Notes under the pieces: model-generated
Databases searched by the model: none
Told to the model about the DNA's origin: nothing
Seen by the model: the letters and a program-made list of their open reading frames with translations, nothing else
Shown here: positions 34,115-45,468 of the stretch, piece after piece
Layout of the letters: each line of letters opens with the position of its first letter
Numbering within the stretch: position 1 is the first letter of the stretch
Made by a program: the position numbers and the translations under genes
Assembly (NCBI GenBank): GCA_028829895.1
Contig: CM054177.1
Location: 50,286,164-50,350,163, forward strand
Length of the DNA: 64,000 bases
Reading direction: 5' to 3'
From: Sinotaia quadrata
Taxonomy: Eukaryota; Mollusca; Gastropoda; Architaenioglossa; Viviparidae

Positions 34115-34705
34115 GTTGGTTTTCTTGTAAACCCTGTTGTATGTGTTGTAAGCCCTGTTGTCTCCATTGTAGCATGTTCTGTTTTAGTAAGCCTCGAGAG
34201 ATTAGTTCTACTAAGCTCTGTAAACTCTGTTGTATTAAGCCCTATTGTCATTGTTGTAACAAACCTTGTTCTCTCTGTTTTAGTAAGCCGTATTGCCATC
34301 GTTGTAGTAATCCTTGTTCCCATCGTTGTAGTAATCCTTGTTCGCTGTTGTGACAATCTTTGGCGTTCTATTGTGTAAACCGTATTCTATCTGTTAAAAA
34401 ATCCTTATTGTCTAAGTTGTAGCAATTTCTTTTTCTATTAATCCCCATTGTGAAAATTATAGTAAGCCCCTTATTGATTACGTGTAAGTGCTATTGCATT
34501 TATTATAGTAACCCCATTGTATACGTTATAGTAATCCATAATTTTTGTATTGTATTTAGCCCTATTATCGGTGTTGTAGTAAGCCCTATTGTGTTTTAGT
34601 AGCCCTATTATCGGTGTTGTAGTAAGCCCTATTTGTGTTTTAGTAGCCCTATTATCGGTGTTGTAGTAAGCCCTATTGTGTTTCAGTAGCCCTATTATCG
34701 GTGAA
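34115..34705. repeat. Minisatellite region: 24-27-bp units, then a 43-bp dimer
   Basis: GTTGTAGTAATCCTTGTTCC-like units recur every 24-27 bp at 34115-34360. At 34557-34705 a 43-bp unit (CCCTATTATCGGTGTTGTAG plus TAAGCCCTATTGTGTTTTAGTAG) repeats three to four times. The 43-bp unit looks like a dimer of the shorter motif, since both halves contain TAGTA(A)GCCCTATT. Confidence 0.85.
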
Positions 34706-35255
34706 GATTAAGATCTATCTAATGTGTTGATATTATCTAAAGTTTAATTACTAAACAGCGGTTGTAAAGACATATCATTGTGTTGGCAATATTTTCTATT
34801 TATTCAACGAAAGAAATTGATGATAGTATACTTGGAAAGTGCTGATCATACGTTTTCTTCATTCTAGAAAGGAATTAGATAATAAGAGAAATGAAATGCG
34901 CCTGCAGAACCTGTTGTTCACAGAGAGGACGACAAGATATATCGACTGTGCTAAAAATGTGTGTTCAGTTTAGACGGATCACAGAAATGTGGAAGTAAGA
35001 TGCAGGGAGGGGGGGGGGGAACTGGTCACAGTTTCACACTGAAGTGGGAAGCCACTACAGTTCGGACTTGTAAACGACTGGTGATAGTGCGTTGTAAGAA
35101 TTGAACATAACGCACTCAGACGGCGATAATGGTGTCTCTAATTTGCCTTGAGCACTTCGTGTACACAATTTCCCTCAGTACGACAGATATTGACCGTTAC
35201 CGACAGAGTAGTGGAGACCCGTCTACATATTACTTGACCTTACAACTGACATTTA

Positions 35256-35257
<2 letters not shown>
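34706..35257. other. Unique spacer
   Basis: Unique sequence including a run of about nine G near 35010. No gene is supported. Confidence 0.35.
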
Positions 35258-35310
<53 letters not shown>

Positions 35311-35412
35311 CATGCATGCACAAAGACACACACACACACACATATGCATGCACAAAGACACACACACAAACACATACACACACACACACACACATACATG
35401 CACAGACATATA
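35258..35412. repeat. Compound CA microsatellite with GCATGCA interruptions
   Basis: Several (CA)n blocks are separated by ATGCATGCA and AAAGACA words, which themselves recur. Open frames on both strands are repeat translation. Confidence 0.97.
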
Positions 35413-35529
35413 CATACTCGCAAACGTATTGCTGCAAAATTCAAACAATTAACAAAAATAAAAAATACAACAGATATTTACATACATTTCAATTTTCACT
35501 CATGAAGAAAGTTTATTCTTGGACCCAGG

Positions 35530-36055
35530 TCAGGTAATTCGACTAAATCCCATAACTGGTCAGAATATAGCTTAGACATATATTTCTATTAAATCCTATA
35601 ACTGGTCAAAATATATTCTACAAATAACTGGTCAAAATATAGTCTAGACATGTAATTCTATTAAATCGTATATTGGTCGGAATATAGTTTATAGTTATAA
35701 TTTAATTCTATTAAATCCTATAACTGGTAAGAATATAGTCAAGACATGCCATTCTATTAAATCTATAACTGATCAGAATACAATCTAGACATGTAATTTT
35801 ATTAAATATATAACTGATCAGAATACAATCTAGACATGTAATTCTATTAAATCTATAACTGATCAGAATACAATCTGGATATGTAATTCTATTAAATCTA
35901 TAACTGACCAGAATACAATCTAGAAATGTAATTCTATTAAATCTACAACTGATCAGAATACAATCTAGACCTTGTAATTTTATTAAATCCCATAACTGGT
36001 CAGATTATAGTATGGACATATAATTCGATTTAATCTTATAAGTGGCCAGAACATG
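35530..36055. repeat. Minisatellite, about 45-bp unit, about 11 copies
   Basis: ATTCTATTAAATCTATAACT plus GATCAGAATACAATCTAGAC repeats at about 45 bp. The centre (35760-35960) is homogeneous, and both edges use an ACTGGTCA-AATATAG variant. Confidence 0.92.
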
Positions 36056-37126
36056 TTAGAGAAGTCATCTTAAGCAATTCTTAGAAACCTAAAGAAAGCT
36101 TCTACAAATTATAATGTTTCTCTGTTCTTTCCGTCCACAAATAAGTGTTCTGTTTCCTCTTCTTGGCCATGTCAGTCGTCAAGAATTGAGTATCATGTGA
36201 CGATTTTTCGTGAGTTGTCATCGACTTACTGACTCGTCTTTCTAAACGTCTTCGTGTTAGCGTCTCGCACCCTGCTCTTTCCACACAAAAGATTTGAACC
36301 GTAACCCCTCGTTGACTCCACCACCCGTTGTATTTCCGTGCAGATTTGCTAAAGATAGGTGAACACAGATGTTTGCCAGTGCCTTGTGCAATAATAATTG
36401 CAGCGCCGTCATGGCTCATTCCGTGTTCGGTTTGCTATTAGTGTAGTTTGCTTCGCGCTTGGCCGAATAATTCGCAAAAAGTCCTATCGTATTGTATTAT
36501 ATTTTTCATGATTTATTTATAAACATGCCACTGATACGACGGTTAATGAAACAAGCGCTCTGTTGGGTGTTTCCATGAACAGCTATCAACTGTAAGCAAG
36601 GTCATTTTGTATACAGTTTTTTTGTTTGTTGTTGTTGTCGATATTAAACATTATTCTCACTACAAATGGCGTTCTCCATGGGAATCTGACACATGCACTT
36701 TTGATGCTGATGAGGATGGTGGTGGCTTTGATGACATCGATAATGAAACCAAAGTAAACCTACCTTGGCATTTTGACAGTACCTAATGCAAATTCTTCCT
36801 GCACGACTTTCAGGGAGTTGAGAAACGTACAAGATAATGCTGTTATGCCTTTCCTGACCCCTAATTAATAGGCCGTACCATTGACAATGGTAAATGGAAT
36901 ATGTTTGCTGTTATCGCGGTGACTTAGCGGTAATGCTTCATTTATGCTGCAAAATGTCAGCTTGAGTATATTTTTTAATTCTTAGCGACGCAAACAACGG
37001 GCAATCCTTCAATAATTAGGAATTTACTTTTATTTTAAGAAGAAATCTATCTCAGTGAAAGCATTTTAATACCTATTTACTTTAGTTATTCCTTATATAT
37101 GTGTTTCCAGACAATAGATTTTGCTA
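36056..37126. other. Unique block, no gene supported
   Basis: A minus-strand frame of 105 codons (36102-36419) lies in a GC-richer patch but matches no family I know. On the same strand GGTTCAAATC near 36291 resembles a tRNA B-box, yet no A-box or cloverleaf could be found. The rest is AT-rich. Confidence 0.35.
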
Positions 37127-37640
37127 TTTCACAGTCCTACTTTCAAAAGATTGCTATTTCACAGTCCTACTTTCAAAAGATTGCTATTTTCACAGACCTA
37201 CTTTCAAAAGGTTGTTATGTTCACAGTCCTACTTTCAAAAGGTTGTTATGTTCACAGTCCTACTTTCAAAAGGTTGTTATGTTCACAGTCCTACTTTCAA
37301 AAGGTTGTTATGTTCACAGTCCTACTTTCAAAAGGTTTTTATGTTCACCGTCCTACTTTCAAAAGGTTGTTATGTTCACAGTCCTACTTTCAAAAAGGTT
37401 ATGTTCACAGTCCTACTTTCAAAAGGTTATGTTCACAGTCCTTCTTTCAAAAGGTTGTTATGTTCACAGTCCTACTTTCAAAAGGTTGTTATGTTCACAG
37501 TCCTACTTTCAAAAGGTTATGTTCACAGTCCTACTTTCAAAAGGTTGTTATGTTCACAGTCCAACTTTCAAAAGGTTGTTATGTTCACAGTCCTACTTTC
37601 AAAAAGTTGTTATGTTCACAGTCGTACTTTCACAAGGGAA
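37127..37640. repeat. Minisatellite, 31-bp unit, about 17 copies
   Basis: CACAGTCCTACTTTCAAAAG plus GTTGTTATGTT gives 31 bp; a few copies are 28 bp through loss of a 3-base step. Because 31 is not a multiple of three and the unit lacks stops in all plus frames, each frame cycles through all three readings and yields a 31-residue super-repeat. This explains three overlapping frames of 190-218 codons (one from an ATG at 37099). Confidence 0.97.
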
Positions 37641-37779
37641 ATATTATACTTTCCTTTCCTTATTTTACTTTCTCCTCGCTGGCACAAATGTAACCTCAGA
37701 CAAAGCAGTTCAGTCAGATAATTCAATTAATGGACCTGTCAAAATAATCACTTAGTCTACAGTGCAGTGCTGTTGCATT

Positions 37780-38010
37780 GGGATGGAAATATAAGTGCTG
37801 TTTCTTTAGCATTGCAATGTGTTTCTGTAGATATGGCAGAGTAAATTTGCATATCCCTATTTCTAAACTTAATTGTTGTATAAATTGCTAAATTTTACTG
37901 CCTATGAAGATAGTTTTGGAGTAAACAACTCAGGTGAAAAATGTGCAAGAAACATGCTGATGTAATCTAAACCAGTTACCATGACCACTTACCAATAACC
38001 ACTGTATTTG
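37780..38010 (+). mobile_element. Dispersed element family 2, copy 2 (partial)
   Basis: It shares with copy 1, in order, ATATCCCTATTT, TATAAATTGCTAAATTTT, GGAGTAAACAACTC and ATGCTGATGTAATCTAAACC, and a later GACTAAG word. It shares ATGCTGATGTAAT-x-AAACC with copy 3. It starts about 140 bp after the 31-bp array and fades after about 38010. No coding frame. Confidence 0.65.
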
Positions 38011-38089
38011 GGACTAAGCTGACAAAGAATTTAGGACATTTTTACATGGCAAATATTGTCTAGTTTTGTTAACCAAGTATTAGGTTTCC

Positions 38090-38260
38090 TTATACAACAT
38101 ACATTATGTTTGTCTGCAGAAGCAGGATGACACATTAACAGTTGCATATTGAATAGAATGTCCATATTGTTACTGCAGAGAGTAGGATGACACATTAACA
38201 ATTGCAGATTATATAAAATGTCCATGTTGTTACTGCAGAGAGTATTGCCTCCAAAATGTT
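38090..38260. repeat. Tandem duplication, about 59-bp unit, 2-3 copies
   Basis: GCAGGATGACACATTAACA followed by GTTGCATATTGAAT and AAATGTCCATGTTGTTACTG occurs twice in full plus a partial copy. Confidence 0.88.
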
Positions 38261-39407
38261 ATTTTAGTGGTCAGTGTGAACATGTGGCTAATGCTCTGTA
38301 GATATTTAGACCTAATGACTATTGAATAGTGTCCACGTAAACCCATATGCTTCTGTACAATGACATTTTTGACATAGTGACTATTGAATAATGTTCGTGT
38401 AGACTTCAAGCTTGTGCATAATGTCTGTTTAGACCTACTGACTATTCCGTATTTGTGTTAGAGAGGGGGGGGGGAGAGAGAGAAAAAGAGAGGTTGATAG
38501 GTAGTTTGTGGGCTCTTTATTTATTCGCACGCACTGACTGAACCTATCTGTGTTAAATTGTTATGGCAAGACTGCATTCAAAGTGTGACATATGTTCCGC
38601 CACCCTCAGAAACTGACGTCATATCTCCATGTCCAGAAACGCGTTCATTTGCCGGGAATAGAAATCACTTTTCTCTACAAGTCTTCTGTGCTTGTAAGGA
38701 AACAAACAACACAATGAGAGGACTGTTTTTGTTCTTAGATTTAAGTTTCACAAGCACCGTATACAGTCAATGACAGTCAGGGTCACACGTAAGCATGACC
38801 ACACTTATGCATTGATAGGAAAGAAATATAAATAAAAATCCTCTCGTTCTGATATTTCTATCTTTTAGATACTTTGTGATGAAGTTCGCTGTAATCACCT
38901 GTCTCATTCTTGCTGTAAAATAATAACTCCATTGAAAGAATGAATACGTCAAATGGTAAATCAAATACTCGCAATTCACAGTAAATCGCAATACATGAAA
39001 GAACACCTGCCAATAAAATGCAAATTAACCATAGCTGAAAATGTTTGGTATTTCTAGCGCATCAGGCTTGTTGTTAAATCTCATCTAGTTCATCCATACA
39101 TCCCGTGCGCAGAAAGGCACGTCATTTCGCCGAGTACATCACTATGTCCTGAACTATAGATCAAAGATTACGAGAGAAAAGCAGAAGGCAAATAAACTAA
39201 CAGTGATACGAGTCTGTCTTTTAAGACAGTCGAGACTGATACATTAAGAGATCAGTTTCAGGCAAACGCATATCATGTAAAGCAAACATTCAACAAACGG
39301 GCATCGACCGTCAAGTAAATAAGGAAACATAGCACTCAAACCGGGTACCTACTTCTTCTACCCGTCTCCTAATTCGAGCTGACGTAGTCCTTGCTCAAAC
39401 ACACATA
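38261..39407. other. Unique block, no gene supported
   Basis: The part at 38290-38450 holds loose TGACTATTGAATA repeats, and a G/GA-rich run lies near 38462. Frames of 71-79 codons are unrecognised. Confidence 0.4.
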
Positions 39408-39415
39408 CACGCACG

Positions 39416-39468
<53 letters not shown>

Positions 39469-39470
39469 AC
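39408..39470. repeat. (CA)n microsatellite
   Basis: A nearly perfect (CA)n tract of about 50 bp with ACGAACAC edges. Confidence 0.97.
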
Positions 39471-39894
39471 GCATATACAAACAGAACGTGAGAATAACAG
39501 AAAGACACAGAGAGTCAAAAAGTTAAAGATACAGACCAACCGAAGAGTGACAGACGGAAACAGAACGAAAAAAAGTGAGAACAGTTAGAGAGAGGAAATG
39601 AGAGAGTAAAGCGTACCTAAAAGTGAGACGGAGAAAGAAAATGTAGAAAGCAAAGGTATAGACTATAGAGAGTCACATAGCATACAAGAGAAAGAGAGAT
39701 TAAAGAGAAAAAGAACGAAGGAATAAAATAGAATGAAGTACATTTCTAGACAAAAGAAGTTAGAGACGTACAGAAGGAAAGCAGGAAAAATGGAGGGGAG
39801 TACTGAAAGAGAATAAAAGTCATAAAGACAAACAGAGACAAAGATATACTGAGAGAGATATAGTCAGACACTCATTCCGAGTGAGAAGCAACGC

Positions 39895-39941
<47 letters not shown>

Positions 39942-40194
39942 CTAAAAAGAGACAGAGACAGAGAGTGATAGAAAGAAAAGTAAAACGAAAGACACAGAAA
40001 GAAAGACTGAAAACATAAAGAAAGATAAAGCAAAGAGGGAGACATTGAAAGAGAGCGAGAGAACAATGTAGGCCTACTAGATAAAGAGAAACGATAGATA
40101 ATACGTCAACGAGAGGGGGAGGGTGCGGGGGAGAAGAGGGTAGAGACAAAGCAGAATAACTGTTAGTGAATTTTACGTCAGTTTCATTTGCAGA
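39471..40194. repeat. Purine-rich low-complexity region with (GA)n
   Basis: About 700 bp of A/G-rich sequence with GAGA, GAAAGA and AGACAGAG words, including an uninterrupted (GA)n at about 39899-39939. Minus-strand leucine/serine-rich frames are compositional. Confidence 0.85.
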
Positions 40195-40325
40195 CTACGA
40201 TTTAGGGGAGAGAGAGAGAGCGAGAGAGACGATATACATACAAAGAGAGAGAGTGAGACAATATGCATATACAAAGAGAGTGAGACGATATATATATACA
40301 GTGAGATGACATACATACAAAGATG
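40195..40325. repeat. 25-bp minisatellite, left segment
   Basis: Degenerate copies of the unit GAGTGAGACGATATACATAC (25 bp in full) occupy this segment. The same unit resumes at 40770 after a GC-rich insert. Confidence 0.85.
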
Positions 40326-40769
40326 GTTATTTTAACCATCCAATGGCCGACTTAATTCAACTGTTGCTCGACCATTTGTACTGGCCACCAGCGCCCGCCT
40401 TCAGACATCCCAACGGACACCGGGGACAGCCATACAACAACAACAACAGCGCCACCAGTGAGGAGGTCGGGAGGTTGAACAACCCGGCCGCATGTACACA
40501 CTGGGTATAGATCTGGTGAGTTACTAGCTTGGGCTCTGTAAGACACCACACACACACACACACTCACCATAACATCAGAAAAGGCTACAACAACAACAGC
40601 AACAGTAACTCCAACCCACGGATTACCGAGTTTGGAGTCCGCCTTTGCCGGCCAGACATGTTTTCGCAACGGGCGCACGCAGCAGAAAGGCCCCTCCCCC
40701 TCCCTCTCCCCCTCTCCAAACGCGAAAGCAGCGGAAGCCGGAAGCGTCCCCTACATAACCAATCAACCA
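40326..40769. other. GC-richer insert splitting a 25-bp array
   Basis: About 440 bp of much higher GC interrupts the 25-bp array. It contains CAA/ACA runs in two places, a (CA)n run at about 40547-40563, C-rich tracts at 40690-40720, and a GGTTGAACAACC hairpin-like word. The array word CATACAAAG borders both ends, as a target duplication would, but this word belongs to the array unit. A 55-codon plus frame starts at an ATG at 40343 and stops at 40510. A possible donor (CTGGTGAGT) follows at 40513. Neither it nor the larger frames (plus 40529-40906; minus 40352-40678) is recognised. A retroelement fragment or an exon are both possible. Confidence 0.35.
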
Positions 40770-41220
40770 GCATACAAAGAGAGAAAAAGAGACGATATAC
40801 ATACAAAGAGAGAGACGATAATTTATATACATACAAAGAGAGTGAGACGATATACATACAAAGAGTGAGACGATATACATACAAAGAGAGTGAGACGATA
40901 TACTAACAAAGAGAGTGAGACGATATACATACAAAGAGAGCGAGACGATATACTAACAAAGAGAGTGAGACGATATACATACAAAGAGAGTGAGACGATA
41001 TACTAACAAAGAGAGTGAGACGATATACATACAAAGAGAGCGAGACGATATACATACAAAGAGAGTGAGACGATATACATACAAAGAGAGTGAGACGATA
41101 TACTAACAAAGAGAGTGAGACGATATACATACAAAGAGAGTGAGACGATATACATACAAAGAGAGTGAGACGATATACATACAAAGAGAGAGAAAGGGAC
41201 GATATACATACAAAGAGAAT
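40770..41220. repeat. 25-bp minisatellite, right segment, about 17 copies
   Basis: GAGAGTGAGACGATATACAT plus ACAAA makes a 25-bp unit. A variant with ACTAAC in place of ACATAC alternates with the main form. The minus-strand leucine/serine frames up to 110 codons are repeat translation. Confidence 0.95.
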
Positions 41221-41289
41221 GGTGAAAAGAGGCACAAAGACAAGGAAGGGGGTGGGGGAGAAGTGGAAATATAAAAGATAAATGGACTG

Positions 41290-41955
41290 TGTTCCTGTAT
41301 ACTGTATAGTAATTTAATGAGAAGGCGTGTGTTGTGTAGAGTAATTTAAAGAAAAGGCGTGTGTTGGTGAGGAGTAATTTAAAGAGAAAGAGTGTGGTTG
41401 TGTGGAGTAATTTAAAGAGAAGGCGTGTGTTTGTGTGAAGTAGTTTAAAGAGGAGGCGTGTGTTCTTAATTTAAAGAGAAGGCGTGTGTTGGTGTAGAGT
41501 AAATTTAAAGAGAAGGCGTGTGTTGGTGTAGAGTAATTTAAAGAGTAGGCGTGTGTTTGTGTGGAGTAGTTTAAAGAGGAGACATGTGTGAGCGTAATTT
41601 AAAGAGAAGGCGTGTGTTGGTGTATAGTAATTTAATGAGTAGGCGGTGTTTGTATGGAGTAGTTTAAAGAGGATGCGTGTGTGGGTGTAATTTAAAAAGA
41701 AGGCGTAGGTTGGTGCAGACTAGAGTAATTTTAAGAGTAGGCTTGTATTTGTGTGGAGTAGTTGAAAGAGAAGGCGTGCGTGGGTGTAATTTAAAGAGAA
41801 GGCGTGTGTTAGTGTGGAGTAAATTAAAAGATGGCGTGCGTTCGTGTAGAGTATTTTAGAAGGTGTGTGTTTGTGTTGAGTAATTTAAAGAAAAGGCGTG
41901 AGTTAGTGTGGAGTAATTTTAAGAGAAGGCGTGTGTTTGTGTGGAGTAATTCTAT
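41290..41955. repeat. Minisatellite, about 34-bp unit, about 18 copies, irregular
   Basis: AGTAATTTAAAGAGAAGGCG plus TGTGTTGGTGTAG repeats at 30-38 bp with frequent indels and variants. It passes into a (TG)n tract at its right end. Confidence 0.92.
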
Positions 41956-42011
41956 CTGGAAGAGAGAGGGCATACCTACCTGCGAGCGTGTGAGAAATGT
42001 TTCGGTGGTAA

Positions 42012-42052
<41 letters not shown>
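42012..42052. repeat. (TG)n microsatellite
   Basis: A perfect TG run of about 38 bp. Confidence 0.97.
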
Positions 42053-42053
<1 letters not shown>

Positions 42054-42844
42054 GTGCTTGTTTAAATGCGCAATTTCACAACATACAAACAACAATTAAA
42101 TTAAATAAATGTACCAATTACAAGTGTGCCCAAGAAAATAAAGTAAACTAGTAAATTTCGTTGATACATTATAATGACCAGTTTTTCACTTCGAAAATTA
42201 GCATGCGGTATGTCTGTGTGTGGGTACGTTTGAGGGTACATGTGCGTCCAGGTATTATGTTCATGTGTGAGTGTCATTTAGCATTAGCAAGTTTGCAATG
42301 TACAAATCCCCTGGATGCTCATTTACTCACCAGATGTTCACAACACTCACGCACATAACATAATTATTTGTTCTTTATGTGTACAAGGCGCACACATATT
42401 TAGTTTCGGTAAAGACGAGTCTGGCCAGCTGATAAGACTGGCAAGCAAACTGCAGGCCTACATTAAACAGACAACCACAAATACACCTCGCCTGGAGTAT
42501 CATTGCATTTTATTAACAAATGCACTCACACACATACCCACAAACACCTACAATCTTAATTAGATCTCATTCAAAACGTTCAAAAACAGAGAAAAAATAT
42601 TTCGGCTCAAACCAAACAACATAAAACAAATATAGCTTAAGAAGGATTGGAGGGGTGGGGGTATAAAGAGCAAATTCTTCTTGGACATAATAATATTATA
42701 ATCATGACTGTACACATCTTGGACATATTAATATTGTTAAGTATGTTTTATGAGTATGCATGATTGTAACATGCAAACTGCAAAGCAATTCCAACTATTT
42801 CTTTACACATATCAATCGATGGCTGACTGTTGACTTGCTAAATA
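42053..42844. other. Unique block with weak RCC1-like exon candidate
   Basis: After a possible acceptor (AG at 42386-42387) a plus frame reads HIFSFGKDESGQLIRL at about 42391-42440. It resembles the core of an RCC1 repeat (hydrophobic-x-aromatic-G-x-x-x-x-GQL). The usual GLG after GQL is missing, no second repeat follows, and the frame then drifts into low-complexity threonine/asparagine. A decayed exon or coincidence are both possible. The rest of the block is AT-rich. Confidence 0.15.
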
Positions 42845-43092
42845 GTGACGTCAGCGTCGTGGTATGTGATGTATATGGTTATGTGTTGTGTGGTGGTGGT
42901 CAATGTCGTGGTATGTGATATATATGGTTTTGTGATGGTGGTCAATGTCGTGGTATGTGATGTATATGGTTTTGTGATGGTGGTCAATGTCGTGGTATGT
43001 GATGTATATGGTTTTGTGATGGTAGTCAATGTCGTGGTATGTGATGTATATGGTTACGTGATGTGTAGTGATGGATAATGTCATAGTATGTC
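42845..43092. repeat. Minisatellite, 42-bp unit, about 5 copies
   Basis: GTCGTGGTATGTGATGTATA plus TGGTTTTGTGATGGTGGTCAAT repeats every 42 bp. The 14-codon unit gives valine-rich (plus) and threonine/histidine-rich (minus) frames that I consider artefacts. Confidence 0.95.
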
Positions 43093-43467
43093 ATGTATAT
43101 AGTTATGTGCTTTGTGATTACGATCAGTATCGTTCGTATATTGTGATGTACATATATTCGGTTTTGTGTATAAAGTACAGCTTGTAAAAACGTAATCTTT
43201 AACATTCACATGTCGACAGGGTGAAAATGACACGACACGTTATTTCAATCATTCATCGTCCAACAACAGTCTTGTTTCCTGAAGATGATAAATACAACGG
43301 CTCCGTTACACACACGGACACTTGTAATATGCTAAGCGTACGTGGACAGTGATTTAATGTGTGGCTGTCTCCTTGTGTTTGCGACTCGTATAATTACATG
43401 GAAACGTTGATTAATATGTCTTCAACAGTACATTTGTAAACACGTTTTCGGGGTCACTCATAAATAT
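43093..43467. other. Unique spacer
   Basis: Unique DNA with a decayed copy of the preceding unit at its left edge. No gene is supported. Confidence 0.35.
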
Positions 43468-43472
43468 GAACA

Positions 43473-43517
<45 letters not shown>

Positions 43518-43590
43518 ACACACATACACACACACATACACACACACATACACACACACATACACACACACACACACACATACACTTTAC
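43468..43590. repeat. CA / (ACACAT)n microsatellite
   Basis: A (CA)n tract passes into ACACACAT units repeated about every 10 bp. Confidence 0.97.
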
Positions 43591-43639
43591 ATTTATTCAC
43601 TCATAACGCCTGTTACACATTTTTTATTCTCTAAGAGTA

Positions 43640-43743
43640 AGAGAGAATATATCGCTCTCATCTTTTCTCACACTCTTTCTCTCATTGTCTCTCTCGGTCT
43701 CTCTTTATTCTGTCTCTCGTTCATTAATTTTGTATGAGTCTGT

Positions 43744-43778
<35 letters not shown>

Positions 43779-43897
43779 AGAGAGAGAGCGAGTGCTGCCT
43801 CTTTTTCTCTTCTCTTCTCTCCTCTTATTCTTAATCTTCTTCTTCTTTCTTTCTCTCTTTCTTCTTCTCAGTCCGTCGATTCTCTTGTTGTGCATGT
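43640..43897. repeat. CT/GA-rich low-complexity with (GA)n
   Basis: TCTCTC-rich sequence, a (GA)n tract at about 43743-43795, then CTTCTT-rich sequence. Frames over it are compositional. Confidence 0.85.
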
Positions 43898-44045
43898 TCT
43901 CCCTTTCACTTTTCTTGTTTCTTTATCTCACTCTTTCCACCTCTCTCTTACACGTTCTCTTTTCATTTCATCTCCCTTTCACTTTTCTTGTTTCTTTATC
44001 TCACTCTTTCCACCTCTCTCTTACACGTTCTCTTTTCATTTAATC
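43898..44045. repeat. Tandem duplication, 73-bp unit, 2 copies
   Basis: TCTCCCTTTCACTTTTCTTG begins at 43898 and again at 43971. The copies are almost identical. Confidence 0.93.
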
Positions 44046-44049
44046 TCTT

Positions 44050-45060
44050 TTCCCTCCGAAATGCTGATGTAATGCAAACCATCCTACCGGGTGAGTATTT
44101 TTTTATTATCGAATGGTTATGATTTACGAGAAGAGACCAGCCAATGAGATGAGATCAAAAAGTATACCTGCTATAGAGAAATCTAATGTCTAATCACTTG
44201 AATTTGAAGTGGTAAAGAAGTATAGTCTTGAAAGGCGGCCGTTAACTTTCTGGAGAGTTAACTGACTGTTTGTGAGAGAATGGATTTAAATATTTCATAA
44301 ATCTTTGCTATTGATATGGGCTTTACGTAAAGTTGTGTTATGTGAGTAGACTATTATTTCTACAAATATTGAAGTAAAATGCTCATGCTAACACTTGACA
44401 CTGTTTTGTTATGTTGTATTTATTATGATGTGTGCGTGTATCTGATCAACAAATACCGTTGCAAGAAACTTTAAGTTGAGGCTGGAGTGAAAGAAAGAAT
44501 GGAGATATAAAGTGATAAACTGGAAACTTAGTGTTGTTGCTCCTTGATCATATTTTTCAGGGCAAGCAGTTTTTTTTTCTACTTGTTTCATTGTATGATT
44601 AGAATCCTAGTTACTGTTTGTAAACCACTATGACCTACTTTGGTAAAGGTTGGGAGGGGTGCCTAAGTGTGAGAATACACTACACCCCTTGATATAAAGA
44701 AGCATGATTTGCTGACTACATGAACAATTTCTGGCACACAAGGTTACAGAACTCCTACAATTGTTATTCTGTGAAATGGCTATACAGCGAGTGAGCGCCA
44801 GGTTGGCTGAGAGAAAAACAGCAGATCTGTGTTTTCAGTGTGAGGAGAAAAATGTGTGGAAATTAATAGAACAATGAATTTGTGACATTGTTGTGTAAAG
44901 TGCACTAAAAGGACAATTGATATGTCATCTAAATCAGGTTATGTAGAAACTATTATCACTTATCTCTACTAATTCCATTTCTATTCTCTAATAAAATTCC
45001 CCTGTAATTTGTATTGAATTTTATTTTCTTGAATATAAGATTGTGAAATATAGAATTGTG
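44050..45060 (+). mobile_element. Dispersed element family 2, copy 3
   Basis: Collinear with copy 1: TGCTGAT (44062), ATCACTTGAATTTGAA (44193), GTTAACTGACT (44267), ATTATTTCT (about 44355), TTTAAGTTGA (44470) and TTAGTGTTG (44529), continuing weakly through ATTTCTGGCACA, GGTTACA and TTATCTCTACTAATTCC to about 45060. Spacing between anchors differs from copy 1 by 1-23 bp. The short minus-strand frames of the two copies also look related, which may only reflect nucleotide homology. It lies between a 73-bp duplication and a CACTCT-rich tract. Confidence 0.65.
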
Positions 45061-45077
45061 GATTTGTGGAAATATTG

Positions 45078-45179
45078 ATGTCTCACTCACACTCTCACTG
45101 TCACCCTCTCACTCACATCCCCCCACACACTCTCACTGTCACTCACAATCACTCTCACTCTCACCGTCACACACACACA

Positions 45180-45211
<32 letters not shown>

Positions 45212-45468
45212 CTCCCACTCCTAATCTCAGTCACTCACACTCTCACTAACAATCACACTCTCACTCTCATTCACAGTCTCACTCACCCTCACCCTCTCAC
45301 TCTCATTCACAGTAACACTCTAGCTCTCTCTGTCACACTCTCACACACTCACTCTCATTCCCCCACACGCTCACACACACAATCACTCACAATCACATTC
45401 TCACTATCACCATCACACACACTTTCACCTACTCTCACCCACACTCACACACACTCTCTCACTTGGCT
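45078..45468. repeat. CACTCT/CACA low-complexity region
   Basis: About 390 bp of CACTCTCA, TCACAC and (TC)n words. The 138-codon plus frame is repeat translation. Confidence 0.95.

Noticed and set aside
36285..36300. tRNA B-box on the minus strand (GGTTCAAATC)
   Set aside because: No A-box or acceptor stem could be found around it.
39820..40149. Leucine/serine-rich minus-strand frame as a membrane protein
   Set aside because: It is translation of a purine-rich low-complexity tract with a (GA)n run and carries no family signal.
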